Shown here piece by piece: positions 9,794 through 19,069 of a stretch of DNA of 53,410 nucleotides. The position numbers and the translations under genes are program-made. The notes under the pieces are model-generated. The model saw only the letters and a program-made list of their open reading frames with translations, did no database searches and was not told the origin of the DNA. The DNA is from Clostridiales bacterium (GTDB lineage Bacteria; Bacillota; Clostridia; Oscillospirales; Oscillospiraceae): positions 1-53,410 of the forward strand of contig JAAYBH010000212.1 of assembly GCA_012718935.1 (NCBI GenBank). The letters are read 5' to 3'. The stretch's first letter is position 1. The number at the start of each line of letters is the position of its first letter.

Positions 9794-10644
9794 CAGCTCT
9801 TCACCTTAAATCTGTTGCGGATCTTGTTCCCGAAGGAGCTTGCATTGTCATCAAGAATGAGTTCGTTCCGCAGCAGCTTTTCAAATGTATCATGCGCAAG
9901 ATGCCGTTTAAGCATCCCGTTTATGGCGACAGATATGGAGCCCGTCTCTTCCGAAACGATCACAACAACGGCGTCTGTGACCTCGCTGATGCCGATCCCG
10001 GCCCTGTGGCGCATTCCGAGATCACGGCTGATGCTGGTATTCGATGTCATCGGCAACATGCAGGACGCGGCTAATATCCGGTCATCCCTCACGATGACGG
10101 CGCCGTCGTGGAGCGGTGATTTCGGATAAAAAATACTTTTAAGCAGCACATCGGACAATATGGAATCAAGACGCATCCCTGTCTTTGTATAGTCGATCAG
10201 CGTGATCTCACGCTCAAAAACGATCAGAGCGCCCGTCTTTTTCTTTGACATCTCCATACAGGCCTCAACGGTGTTTTGTATCACCGCTTCTATGGTGCCC
10301 GGCTTGATCTTTTTCCCGAATAAATAACGGAAATTGCTGCTCCCCATATGCTCAAGAAAGCGCCGAAGCTCGGGTTGGAAAAGGATGATAAGAACAAGAA
10401 CGCCGAGCTTCATGGTCTGGACGAGCAAATACGATATCACATTCAGCTGTAAGAGGCTGGACAGCCACATGACGGCAATAACAAGGATGATACCCTTGAT
10501 GACACCGCCGGAACTCGTCTTTCTGACAACAGTTATAATTTTATAGAAAAGATACGCAACGATCAGGATGTCAAGTATATCCCAAAACTTTGCGTTCATA
10601 ATCAGACTTAATATGACTCTGAAAAACTCCCTCAAAGAATCCAT
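9793..10644 (-). CDS. cdaA: diadenylate cyclase CdaA (DisA_N domain)
   Basis: 3 TM N-terminus, LHDGAVIV (DGA) and GMRHRAGIGISE (RHR) motifs; start MDSLREFF has GAGG 9 nt upstream. Confidence 0.93.
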   Translation of the reverse strand: MDSLREFFRVILSLIMNAKFWDILDILIVAYLFYKIITVVRKTSSGGVIKGIILVIAVMWLSSLLQLNVISYLLVQTMKLGVLVLIILFQPELRRFLEHMGSSNFRYLFGKKIKPGTIEAVIQNTVEACMEMSKKKTGALIVFEREITLIDYTKTGMRLDSILSDVLLKSIFYPKSPLHDGAVIVRDDRILAASCMLPMTSNTSISRDLGMRHRAGIGISEVTDAVVVIVSEETGSISVAINGMLKRHLAHDTFEKLLRNELILDDNASSFGNKIRNRFKVKS

Positions 10645-10713
10645 CTTTAACATCCTCAGCCCGAATTTTATCTCTCGCGAACAGCTTGATGCGCATTTGC
10701 GCATTATTATGTC

Positions 10714-10742
10714 ATTATATTATATAAACTGAAAAATGGCAA
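10714..10742 (-). promoter_or_regulatory. sigma-A-type promoter for cdaA
   Basis: Minus strand TTGCCA (10742-10737) - 17 nt - TATAAT (10719-10714). Confidence 0.75.
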
Positions 10743-10789
10743 CGCTATATATATGAACAATCTGTATATTTGTGCTCGGTTCAGTATGT

Positions 10790-11935
10790 TTATAACAGCT
10801 TTCCGTAAAGCGTTTGGTCATGCGTGATACTCCTGACGGCAGAAATCAACACACTGATATCACGCTTAGAATTAAAGCATGAGACACTGACTCTGACTGT
10901 ACCGGTTGAGATGGTTCCTGCCGTTTTATGCGCCAGAGGCGCGCAATGGAGGCCGGCTCTGACGGCAATATCATGCGCCGCCAGGGCCTCTGCAACCGTT
11001 TCACCCGGGATACCGTCGACAATGAACGACAGTACGCCGCTTTGGCAGTACCCGTAATCGCTTCTGAAAACACGGACACCATCCAGCTTTATGAGTTCCC
11101 CTGCCGCAAAATCGATTAATTCCCGTTCATGCGAAAGAATGCTTTTTGACCCTTTTTTCAGCACAAATTCGAGTCCGGCCTTGAGGCCCGCTATGCCCGG
11201 CATATTATGCGTTCCGGCCTCAAGTCTATCCGGTAGATACTGCGGCATCTCCGGTGACAGAGAATGGCTTCCCGTCCCGCCCTGAATAAGCGTCTCGGGT
11301 GAGCGCGCGCAAAGGAGCAATCCCGTACCCTGCGGCCCGTAGAGTCCTTTATGGCCGGGCATACAGATGAATTCAGCGCCAAGCTTCTCGAAATCAATAT
11401 CAATAATACCGGCAGATTGCGAAGCGTCGATGATCAGCGGTATACTTCTTTTGCGGCATTCTTCGCTGATGCGTTCAACAGGCAATATATAACCAAAGAC
11501 ATTGGAGACGTGGTTGCAGACCACAAGTGCCGTATCATCGCTCAGCCGCTTATCAAAGGCCATGAGCGCCATTTCAGGCTCAAACAGCTCAGACCCGGCG
11601 ACCGATACCCTGGCGCCGATCGTATGGAGCGGACGTGTGACTGAATTGTGTTCATAACCTGAAATAACAATCTTTTCACCTCGCCGTGCCAGGCTTTTTA
11701 TAGCAATATTCAATGCATGCGTTGCATTGAATGTAAAAACAATATTTTCCGGTTCCCTGACATTGAAAAGCTTCGAAGCTGCCAAACGGCATTCATATGA
11801 TGTCTGCGCTGCGTCCATCGCCGCCTTATGACCTCCCCTGCCTGGACTGCTCAGGTGTCCGAAAGCCCAGGCAACGCTTTTAGGCACGCCCGGCGGCTTA
11901 AAAAGTGTTGTGGCAGCATTGTCAAGGTAAATCAT
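10790..11935 (-). CDS. class V aminotransferase / cysteine desulfurase family protein
   Basis: MIYLDNAATTLFKPPGV, DASQSAGIIDIDFEKLGAEFICMPGHKGLYGPQGTG (PLP Lys), RAGLHCAPLAH. Confidence 0.92.
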   Translation of the reverse strand: MIYLDNAATTLFKPPGVPKSVAWAFGHLSSPGRGGHKAAMDAAQTSYECRLAASKLFNVREPENIVFTFNATHALNIAIKSLARRGEKIVISGYEHNSVTRPLHTIGARVSVAGSELFEPEMALMAFDKRLSDDTALVVCNHVSNVFGYILPVERISEECRKRSIPLIIDASQSAGIIDIDFEKLGAEFICMPGHKGLYGPQGTGLLLCARSPETLIQGGTGSHSLSPEMPQYLPDRLEAGTHNMPGIAGLKAGLEFVLKKGSKSILSHERELIDFAAGELIKLDGVRVFRSDYGYCQSGVLSFIVDGIPGETVAEALAAHDIAVRAGLHCAPLAHKTAGTISTGTVRVSVSCFNSKRDISVLISAVRSITHDQTLYGKLL

Positions 11936-12186
11936 AGCGTGACCTCCCCATAATTGCCGTCGGCATAAAGGACGAAAATTTTAATCGGATAAAGTTCGGC
12001 GTCTCTCAAAGCGACAAGAGCGTGTGATACATGCTTGGAAGATACCTTCACGCAATAGCCGCAGCCATCGGATGCTATTAGCTGTGGTACTTTTGTGACA
12101 ATGGCCGTTATACCTGCGCGTTCAAGCGCTTTCGCCGTACGCTGCGCATACGTCAGCGAACGGCAGATTAGAAGATAATATACCAC
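11932..12186 (-). CDS. DUF3343 (putative Se/S carrier-like) protein
   Basis: GTG start: VVYYLLICRSLTYAQRTAKALERAGITAIVTKVPQLIASDGCGYCVKVSSKHVSHALVALRDAELYPIKIF; 4-nt overlap with aminotransferase. Confidence 0.8.
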   Translation of the reverse strand: MVYYLLICRSLTYAQRTAKALERAGITAIVTKVPQLIASDGCGYCVKVSSKHVSHALVALRDAELYPIKIFVLYADGNYGEVTL

Positions 12187-12290
12187 GAAACGGCTCTCCT
12201 CTCGGGCGTTATAAATCCGGCGGCTATCGCTGCCGTTCAAAACATAATATGCCGGGGCGGACTGTTCTGTTTTGAAAGCTTTCCTGGAAT

Positions 12291-12321
12291 AAAAAATCGC
12301 CTGCCGTTTCTCACGGCAGGC
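12291..12321 (-). terminator. rho-independent terminator downstream of ispF
   Basis: Minus strand GCCTGCCG-TGAGAAA-CGGCAGGC-GATTTTTT. Confidence 0.8.
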
Positions 12322-12337
12322 GGTGCAGGATGCTATA

Positions 12338-12817
12338 TTATGCTTTGGTTTTTTCCAGGAGAACGACGGCATGTGCGCGAATTCCCGTGCCGTCGCCCGT
12401 AAAGCCCATGCCTTCCTCGGTCGTTGCCTTAACGCTGATGTTTTCAACGCCAGTTTCCATGGCGTCAGCCGTTTTAGCCCGCATTTCCGAAATATAAGGC
12501 GAAAGCCTGGGGTTTTGCAGGATGATCGTCACATCGGCATTCTTAATTTTATAGCCCCTGGCGCTGATTTCCCGGATGACATGCTTGAGCAGCTTCATGC
12601 TGTCGGCATCTTTGTACTTTTCTTCACTAGCGGGAAAGAGTCCGCCGATGTCGCCGAGTGCGAGTGCGCCCAGTAGAGCGTCCATAAGCGCATGGATCGG
12701 AACGTCGGCATCCGAATGCCCTTCAGGACCGAACTCACAGGGAATTCTGACGCCGCACAAAATGCACGGCCGCCCGGTTTTCAGGCGGTGCGCGTCATAA
12801 CCGTGGCCTATCCGCAT
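12338..12817 (-). CDS. ispF: 2-C-methyl-D-erythritol 2,4-cyclodiphosphate synthase
   Basis: MRIGHGYDAHRL, GHSDADVPIHALMDALLGALALGDIGGLFP, VKATTEEGMGFTG. Confidence 0.97.
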   Translation of the reverse strand: MRIGHGYDAHRLKTGRPCILCGVRIPCEFGPEGHSDADVPIHALMDALLGALALGDIGGLFPASEEKYKDADSMKLLKHVIREISARGYKIKNADVTIILQNPRLSPYISEMRAKTADAMETGVENISVKATTEEGMGFTGDGTGIRAHAVVLLEKTKA

Positions 12818-13554
12818 TGGCTGTCCCTCCGCATTTGTGCAATCGCTTCCGCGTATATCATGTCGTGTGCGGTCGTCAGTTTCAAGTTTTCGCGCGAGCC
12901 CTCCGTCAGTTTCACACGGCAGCCGATGGCCTCGACAGCCATGCAGTCATCCGTTATGTACAGAGACTTGTCGAAGGCATTTTGAAGCGCGCCTTTGAGC
13001 AGCTCAGCGATAAAAACCTGCGGCGTCTGAACCTCATACAAATTGTCCCTCTCGATTGTCCTTTCCACGATGCCGTCTCTTGCATACTTGATAGTCGAGG
13101 TCACCGGAACTGCCGGAGCCGCCGCCGAAAACTTCAGCGCCGCTTCCACGGCGGTTGAGACGAGCTGCTGAGTCAGGAAGGGCCGCGCTCCATCATGAAC
13201 AGCAATAAGCTTGGAGTCGGGTAAGACCTGCATAACGCCGTTATAAACCGATTCAAGCCTCGTCTGTCCTCCGGCGATAACTTTTGATATTTTGGCAATT
13301 TGATATGCGCTGCAAATCCCGGCAACTTCATTCATTTCCGTTTCACGCGCCACAACGATAATCTCCCTGATTTCCCTGCACCTGCTGAGTGCGATCAGTG
13401 TATGCGCCAAAACAGGCTTGCCTCCGATTTCAACGAAGAGCTTATTGATCCCTTCCATTCTGGCCGAGGAACCCGCGGCTGCGACGACAGCAGAGCAAAC
13501 TGCCGCAGCAGAGCTTCCGCTTTTCTTAAACATTTTTTTCAGCCGTATTGCCAA
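12808..13554 (-). CDS. ispD: 2-C-methyl-D-erythritol 4-phosphate cytidylyltransferase
   Basis: AVVAAAGSSARMEGINKLFVEIGGKPVLAHTL, AVHDGARPFL, TPQVF, TDDCMAVE. Confidence 0.95.
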   Translation of the reverse strand: MAIRLKKMFKKSGSSAAAVCSAVVAAAGSSARMEGINKLFVEIGGKPVLAHTLIALSRCREIREIIVVARETEMNEVAGICSAYQIAKISKVIAGGQTRLESVYNGVMQVLPDSKLIAVHDGARPFLTQQLVSTAVEAALKFSAAAPAVPVTSTIKYARDGIVERTIERDNLYEVQTPQVFIAELLKGALQNAFDKSLYITDDCMAVEAIGCRVKLTEGSRENLKLTTAHDMIYAEAIAQMRRDSQCG

Positions 13555-13593
13555 TGACCGTCCCCTCCCTCTTCAAGATTTCTGCGATATACG

Positions 13594-13618
13594 AAAAAAG
13601 CGGAGGGAAAACCTCCGC
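13594..13618 (-). terminator. rho-independent terminator downstream of carD
   Basis: Minus strand GCGGAGG-TTTTC-CCTCCGC-TTTTTT. Confidence 0.8.
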
Positions 13619-13651
13619 CAGCAGTCAAATCCCCGCGCCTGCGGTGATCCG

Positions 13652-14128
13652 CTAGGCGAGTACTGAATTGATTCGCGTTTCGACTTCCTCGTAACTGACC
13701 TGTTGAGACAACACAATTTCAGAGATGAGTATCTGTTTTGCCGAATGGAGCATCTTGCGCTCCCCTGTTGACAGCCCTTTTTCAACGTCACGTGTCATAA
13801 GACCCTTGACGACGCGCGCAACTTCAGTTAAATCTCCGCTTTTCAGCCTCTGCATGTTTTCGCGGTATCTTCTGTTCCAATTTGAAGTCATATCAGCCTC
13901 TATATCATTAATTGAGTTCAGGAGTGTTTCTGCAGCCTCGGAATCGACAATTGGACGCACACCGATGGCCTCGCTGCTTTCTGTTGGTATCATAACAACC
14001 ATACCGCCAGAGGGCATCTTCAGGACATAATACATCCGCGTACAACCGTTTATCTTTTTTTCCTCGATACTGTCTATGATTCCCGCCCCATGCATGGGGT
14101 GGGCAATCATGTCTCCCACATGGAACAT
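13652..14128 (-). CDS. CarD family transcriptional regulator
   Basis: MFHVGDMIAHPMHGAGIIDSIEEKKINGCTRMYYVLKMPSGGMVVMIP; CarD_CdnL_TRCF-like. Confidence 0.92.
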   Translation of the reverse strand: MFHVGDMIAHPMHGAGIIDSIEEKKINGCTRMYYVLKMPSGGMVVMIPTESSEAIGVRPIVDSEAAETLLNSINDIEADMTSNWNRRYRENMQRLKSGDLTEVARVVKGLMTRDVEKGLSTGERKMLHSAKQILISEIVLSQQVSYEEVETRINSVLA

Positions 14129-14190
14129 ACTCTACTCCCTCAATGTTTTAAATCGCAAAAAACGAATTTTAAAATAAGCAACATATATAT

Positions 14191-14218
14191 AATATACCAT
14201 TTTCTCTTGATATAGCAA
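14191..14218 (-). promoter_or_regulatory. candidate sigma-A promoter for carD
   Basis: Minus strand TTGCTA (14218-14213), 16-nt spacer, TATATT (alternative TATTAT at 18 nt). Confidence 0.45.
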
Positions 14219-14331
14219 GTGTAATAGTAAACTATTTCCCGATAATAGCTGATAAACTGCCAGAAGACTGCAAAAATTCCATATTCCAAGGCAGCTGTTA
14301 AAGGATATATATATTGTTTTTCCATTTCCGA

Positions 14332-14370
14332 TAAAAATATACCGGAAGCCGTCATGAACTGCTTCCGGTA
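14332..14370 (-). terminator. terminator downstream of ispH-rpsA fusion
   Basis: Inverted repeat TACCGGAAGC/GCTTCCGGTA followed on the minus strand by TATTTTTA. Confidence 0.7.
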
Positions 14371-14393
14371 CCCATTATTTATACAAAATGTGA

Positions 14394-16463
14394 TTACTCG
14401 CCCTGTTCGGGCTCGGCCGCGGGAGGAGCATCCGTGTCATAAATCACCACGGGTGTTTTGTCGGATATGTCGGACGGCTCCGTTTCTCCCTCCATCAGCG
14501 CTCTGATGCTGAGAGAAACCTTATGCTTTTCGTTATCGATATCCGTGATCCTGACGTCAACAGCCATTCCTTCAGATAATATCTCAGAGGGCAGGCCGAT
14601 TCTATGGTCGGTAATCTGTGAGATGTGGATGAGCCCGTCAACGCCGGGGATAATTTCAGCAAACGCACCGAAGGGCATCAGCTTCACGACTTTGACTTCA
14701 ACCCTGTCGCCTACCTTATGCGACGCAATGAATTTTTCCCAGGGGTTTCCTTCCTTCGTTTTGTATCCAAGAGAGATCTTCTTTTTTTCCTTATCGAAGG
14801 ATAATACGAATACCTCTATCTGCTCACCAATTTTCAGTATTTCGGAGGGCTGATGAATTCTCGTCCAGCTGAGCTCGCTGACATGAACCATACCGTCGAT
14901 GCCGCCAATGTCGATAAACGCACCGTAAGAGGTCATTGATTTGACAACGCCCTGGTATTTTTTACCGACCTCGATCTCATTCCAGATCTGTTCCGCTTTT
15001 TCCCTGCGCTCTTCGTATGACACGGCGCGAATAGAGCCGACGACCCTGCGTCTGGACTGGTTTACCTCCGTGATGCGCAGTTTTACCTTCGTCTTGAGGA
15101 GGGATGTCATCGGTGTTTCCTTGGGGAGACCGGTTTGTGAAGCGGGGACAAAAACACGGACGCCTCTGACGGAGACGACAATGCCGCCCTTATTCTCCTC
15201 GGTGACAACGCCTTCAACCGTGGTTTTTTCAACCCGTGCCGTCTCAACATCGTCCCAGCTTTTAATGGAATCAAGCCGCTTCTTGGACAGCATGACTGTG
15301 CCTTCAACGTCATTGACACGCATAACAAAGGTTTCAATAGTATCGCCGATCTTTAATAAATCCTCGGCTTTTACTGTCGGATCGTCCGTCAACTCCGACA
15401 ACGGTATGTAGCCGGATTGCTTTGTACCGAGATCAACTGAAATCTCAGTCGGTGTGATCGCGGCAACAATGCCGGTCACTTTTTCCCCAGTATATAAAGT
15501 TTTTATTGATTTTTCGAGCAATTCTTCGAAGGATTCAACGGTTTCAGCAGTATCGGTGCCAATGGTCACTTCGCTGTCGCCTATCGCTGCGTTCTCCGTC
15601 GTTTCTTCGATATTCATTTCTTCACTCAACATCTGACAGACCTCCTTAATTATCCACGCCGGCGTAGAAGCGCCCGCAGTGATTCCGACCATATCAGATT
15701 CACTGAAACAAGAAATGTCAAGTTCGTCTGCTTCTTCCACAAAATAGACCTTTTCACAATTTGCTCGGCAAATTTCGGCGAGTTTCAGGCTATTTGCGCT
15801 GCACCTTCCGCCTATTACGATCATGGCGTCAACAATACGAGATATTTCCTCTGCCTCTTCCTGGCGTCTGCACGTGGCGTTGCATATTGTATCAAATATT
15901 TTGAGATTTGTACACTCTTTTTTTAGTATCCGGCAGCACGCGTCAAAGACGCGGCGCGTATTCGTTGTCTGAAAAACAACGGAGACAGGCTCGTCCCTGT
16001 TGCCTGCGGATTCATCCAGCCAGTCTTTGAGTTCGCCGGGTGTTTCAAAAATCTGGCATCTTAAACACCAGCTGGCAATGGCTTCAACCTCCGGATGGCT
16101 GCGCTGCCCGATGACTAGTATCATTCTGCCGGCTAGTGTCTCTGCCCGGACAATGTTATGGATCTTTTCAACATCCGGGCATGTTGCGTCAATAATGTCG
16201 ACGCCTGCCGATTTCAGCGCTTCAAGCTCTCCCTTGCCGGCCCCGTGTGACCGGATAATGACGGTTTCGCCGGGCAGGATGTCGGAAACGCGGGCAGCTT
16301 CTCTGACACCTTTTGCGGCCAGCGCGTCCGTTACGCTTTTATTATGAATAATCGGACCCAGGGTTATGCAGCGATTTTTTTCCTCAGAGGCTTTTTCGCA
16401 CAGACGTACGGCACGTCGGACACCAAAGCAAAAACCGGCAGATTTTGCGAGTATTATTTTCAT
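14394..16463 (-). CDS. ispH: bifunctional 4-hydroxy-3-methylbut-2-enyl diphosphate reductase (IspH) / S1 RNA-binding (RpsA) fusion
   Basis: IspH half MKIILAKSAGFCFGVRRAV... DATCPDVEKIH... CNATCRRQEEAEEIS; C-terminal half contains four S1 repeats (e.g. GKKYQGVVKSMTSYGAFIDIGGIDGMVHVSELSW). Confidence 0.94.
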   Translation of the reverse strand: MKIILAKSAGFCFGVRRAVRLCEKASEEKNRCITLGPIIHNKSVTDALAAKGVREAARVSDILPGETVIIRSHGAGKGELEALKSAGVDIIDATCPDVEKIHNIVRAETLAGRMILVIGQRSHPEVEAIASWCLRCQIFETPGELKDWLDESAGNRDEPVSVVFQTTNTRRVFDACCRILKKECTNLKIFDTICNATCRRQEEAEEISRIVDAMIVIGGRCSANSLKLAEICRANCEKVYFVEEADELDISCFSESDMVGITAGASTPAWIIKEVCQMLSEEMNIEETTENAAIGDSEVTIGTDTAETVESFEELLEKSIKTLYTGEKVTGIVAAITPTEISVDLGTKQSGYIPLSELTDDPTVKAEDLLKIGDTIETFVMRVNDVEGTVMLSKKRLDSIKSWDDVETARVEKTTVEGVVTEENKGGIVVSVRGVRVFVPASQTGLPKETPMTSLLKTKVKLRITEVNQSRRRVVGSIRAVSYEERREKAEQIWNEIEVGKKYQGVVKSMTSYGAFIDIGGIDGMVHVSELSWTRIHQPSEILKIGEQIEVFVLSFDKEKKKISLGYKTKEGNPWEKFIASHKVGDRVEVKVVKLMPFGAFAEIIPGVDGLIHISQITDHRIGLPSEILSEGMAVDVRITDIDNEKHKVSLSIRALMEGETEPSDISDKTPVVIYDTDAPPAAEPEQGE

Positions 16464-16492
16464 AGGAAACTCCGTTGGATACTCCGTTTTAG

Positions 16493-17095
16493 TCATTCTG
16501 CGGCTTGCTTCAGGGAGGCAATTTTCGCCATCAGCGCGTCGGCAGCTGCAGTATAGTCATTCTGTGTCATTTTCTTTTTATCGGGATTTACCAGATAAGG
16601 CTTTCCAAAGACAATCGTGTACGTATGAAACATCTTTTTGTTTCGCGGCACATACACAGGTATGATCGGCACGGACATCTGATCCGCTATCCGGACGGCG
16701 CCCCGTTTCGCCTCCGCGCCTTCCTCCGTTTTGACTCTCGTACCTTCCGGAAAAATAGCGATTTTTTCGCCTGCTTTTAAGTATGATAGGGAGTTCTTTA
16801 TAGCGCTCACGTCGTTGTGACCGCGATTTACAGGAAAGCTGCCGATGCTCCTCAGTACCGCTCCAAGAATCGGCACACGGAACAGCTCTGCTTTCCCCAT
16901 GTAATGCAGGTGATTCTCGATACCGGCGGCAAACGAGATGAGCACGGGATCGAAATTGCTGGAGTGATTGGCGCAGAATACGACCGGACCGGGCTGAATG
17001 TTTTCTCTCCCGACCTGTTTAATTTTATAAATGAAAAAAAGCATTAATCGCAGAAAGTGAAACAGTCTTCTGTAAGCGCGGTACTGACGGTTCAT
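16493..17095 (-). CDS. plsC: 1-acyl-sn-glycerol-3-phosphate acyltransferase
   Basis: FCANHSSNFDPVLI (HX4D), FPEGTRVKTEEGAEAKRGAVRIA. Confidence 0.92.
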   Translation of the reverse strand: MNRQYRAYRRLFHFLRLMLFFIYKIKQVGRENIQPGPVVFCANHSSNFDPVLISFAAGIENHLHYMGKAELFRVPILGAVLRSIGSFPVNRGHNDVSAIKNSLSYLKAGEKIAIFPEGTRVKTEEGAEAKRGAVRIADQMSVPIIPVYVPRNKKMFHTYTIVFGKPYLVNPDKKKMTQNDYTAAADALMAKIASLKQAAE

Positions 17096-17769
17096 AGGTC
17101 CAGTTTCTCCTTCGCCAGCGCGCAAATGATATGAAAGCACTCGTCAAGGCTTTTCCCGGTGGTGTCAACAAGAATCGCGTCAGGCGCTGCTCTTAAGGGC
17201 GCGGCGCTGCGCTCACTGTCGTTTTTATCCCTGTACTCAATGTCCCGCAGCACTTCATCATATGTCACAGCAACCTTTTTGTCCGTCAGCTCCTTGTGAC
17301 GCCTGCGCGCGCGTTCCTCCAGCTGCGCGGTGAGGAAAATCTTCAGACCTGCGTTTGGGAGAACGACTGTCCCGATGTCTCGGCCGTCCATGATGACATC
17401 GTATTTTTCAGCCATTTCCTTCTGCATGTTTAATAAATAAGAGCGCACCGACACCATAGCGGAGACGTCGGAAGCATAAATTGACGCTTGAGGTGTCCTG
17501 ATTTCTTCCGAGACGTCCGTACCGTTCAGGATCATCCGCTGCAAACCGTCATTATCATACATCATCTCTATTTTAATATCAGGCAATAGCCGTTTCACAC
17601 CTTCTTCATACTTCGATGTCACCTTATTACGGATCGCATAAAGGCCGACAGTGCGATACAAGGCGCCTGTATCGACATAGATGAGCCCGAATTTCTTTGC
17701 CGTCAATCTCGCCAGCGTACTTTTACCCGCACCGCTCGGACCGTCAATGGCAATGCTTCTGTTTTCCAT
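17092..17769 (-). CDS. cmk: cytidylate kinase
   Basis: MENRSIAIDGPSGAGKSTLARLTAKKFGLIYVDTGALYRTVGL; MDGRDIGTVVLPNAGLKIFLTA. Confidence 0.96.
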   Translation of the reverse strand: MENRSIAIDGPSGAGKSTLARLTAKKFGLIYVDTGALYRTVGLYAIRNKVTSKYEEGVKRLLPDIKIEMMYDNDGLQRMILNGTDVSEEIRTPQASIYASDVSAMVSVRSYLLNMQKEMAEKYDVIMDGRDIGTVVLPNAGLKIFLTAQLEERARRRHKELTDKKVAVTYDEVLRDIEYRDKNDSERSAAPLRAAPDAILVDTTGKSLDECFHIICALAKEKLDL

Positions 17770-17830
17770 GCTGATTTTCCTTTCAATTTCTGCGAGTTGA
17801 TGAATACTGTCTAGCGCACTATGCGCGCCC

Positions 17831-19069
17831 CTATGCTTGTATGTGGCTGCCGGCGGCATATGCGGTCGACCAGGCGATCTGAAGGTTGAACCCGCCCGTG
17901 TAGGCGTCGGCGTCGATGATCTCTCCCGCAAAATACAGGCCTCTGATCCGTTTTGATTCCATCGTCGTCGGATTGATCTCACGTGTATCCACCCCGCCCG
18001 ACGTGATGATTGCCTCCTCAATGGGCCGCAGACCAATGACGTCGAGACTGAAGCATTTAAAAAGCTGCAGCAGCTTACCTCTCTGCTCTCGCGTGATGGA
18101 ATTGACCTTCGTCTCCGGCGGTATGCCGGAAAGCTCAATAAGGACAGGTATCATCATTTTACTGGCAAGGTCGCCCAGCGCGTTTGAAAAATCGCGGTTA
18201 TGGTACTTCTCAAAATCCCTCAGCAGGCGCGCATCCAGCTTTTTTTCATCCAGCGCCGGCTTCAGGTTAATGAGAATTTTGTATTTCTTGTTTTGAAAAT
18301 CGCGCATATGAGCGCTGGCCGACAGGACAAGCGGCCCGGATACGCCGAAATGTGTGAAGAGCAGTTCTCCGAAATCCTCAAAAACAGGCTTTTTACTCCC
18401 GTCACTGACAGTCAGACGGACATTTTTTAAAGAAAGCCCTTGCATTCTCCTGCAGATATCCGGCGACGCAGCAAGGGGCACCAGCGACGCCTTCGGCGGA
18501 ATAATTGTGTGGCCGAGGGCGGCCGCTATTTTATACCCGTCCCCAGTGGAGCCGGTCAGCGGGTATGAAACGCCGCCTGTACATAGTACGGCGGTCCTGC
18601 ATTCGAATATCCTTTTCGAGCCGATGACGGCGTCGACATGCCCTTCCTCAATCCGAATTGATTCCGCCGCGCCCTTTACGATTTCAGCTCCGGTCCTATC
18701 AAGATATCGGCGCAGCGCTGAGACAATATCTGCGGCCTTGTCGGAAACGGGGAAAACCCTGCCGCCACGTTCAGTCTTAAGGGGTACGCCAAGCTTTTCG
18801 AAAAGGGTGATCGTATCCTGCGCCGTAAAACTGCTCAATGCGCTCATCAGAAACCGTCCGCCCGTCGGGATGTTTTCGACGGCTTCCTGTACGGAACAAT
18901 CGTTCGTCACATTGCATCTGCCTTTGCCGGTGATACGGAGCTTCAAACCTAGGCGGTCGTTTTTTTCGAGCAGCAGCACGCGGAGTCCGCGTTCGGCGGC
19001 GACGGCCGCCGACAGCATGCCGGCGGCGCCGCCGCCGATGACAACGACGTCATGTCTCGTTTTTTTCAT
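17831..19069 (-). CDS. NAD(P)/FAD-dependent oxidoreductase, HI0933/YhiN (BaiN)-like
   Basis: MKKTRHDVVVIGGGAAGMLSAAVAAERGLRVLLLEKNDRLGLKLRITGKGRCNVTND; GGVDTREINPTTMESKRIRGLYFAGEIIDADAYTGGFNLQIAWSTAYAAG. Confidence 0.93.
   Translation of the reverse strand: MKKTRHDVVVIGGGAAGMLSAAVAAERGLRVLLLEKNDRLGLKLRITGKGRCNVTNDCSVQEAVENIPTGGRFLMSALSSFTAQDTITLFEKLGVPLKTERGGRVFPVSDKAADIVSALRRYLDRTGAEIVKGAAESIRIEEGHVDAVIGSKRIFECRTAVLCTGGVSYPLTGSTGDGYKIAAALGHTIIPPKASLVPLAASPDICRRMQGLSLKNVRLTVSDGSKKPVFEDFGELLFTHFGVSGPLVLSASAHMRDFQNKKYKILINLKPALDEKKLDARLLRDFEKYHNRDFSNALGDLASKMMIPVLIELSGIPPETKVNSITREQRGKLLQLFKCFSLDVIGLRPIEEAIITSGGVDTREINPTTMESKRIRGLYFAGEIIDADAYTGGFNLQIAWSTAYAAGSHIQA

Noticed and set aside
14140-14355. 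71-aa minus ORF downstream of ispH-rpsA
   Set aside because: Overlaps the terminator hairpin and the AT-rich carD promoter region; no family resemblance
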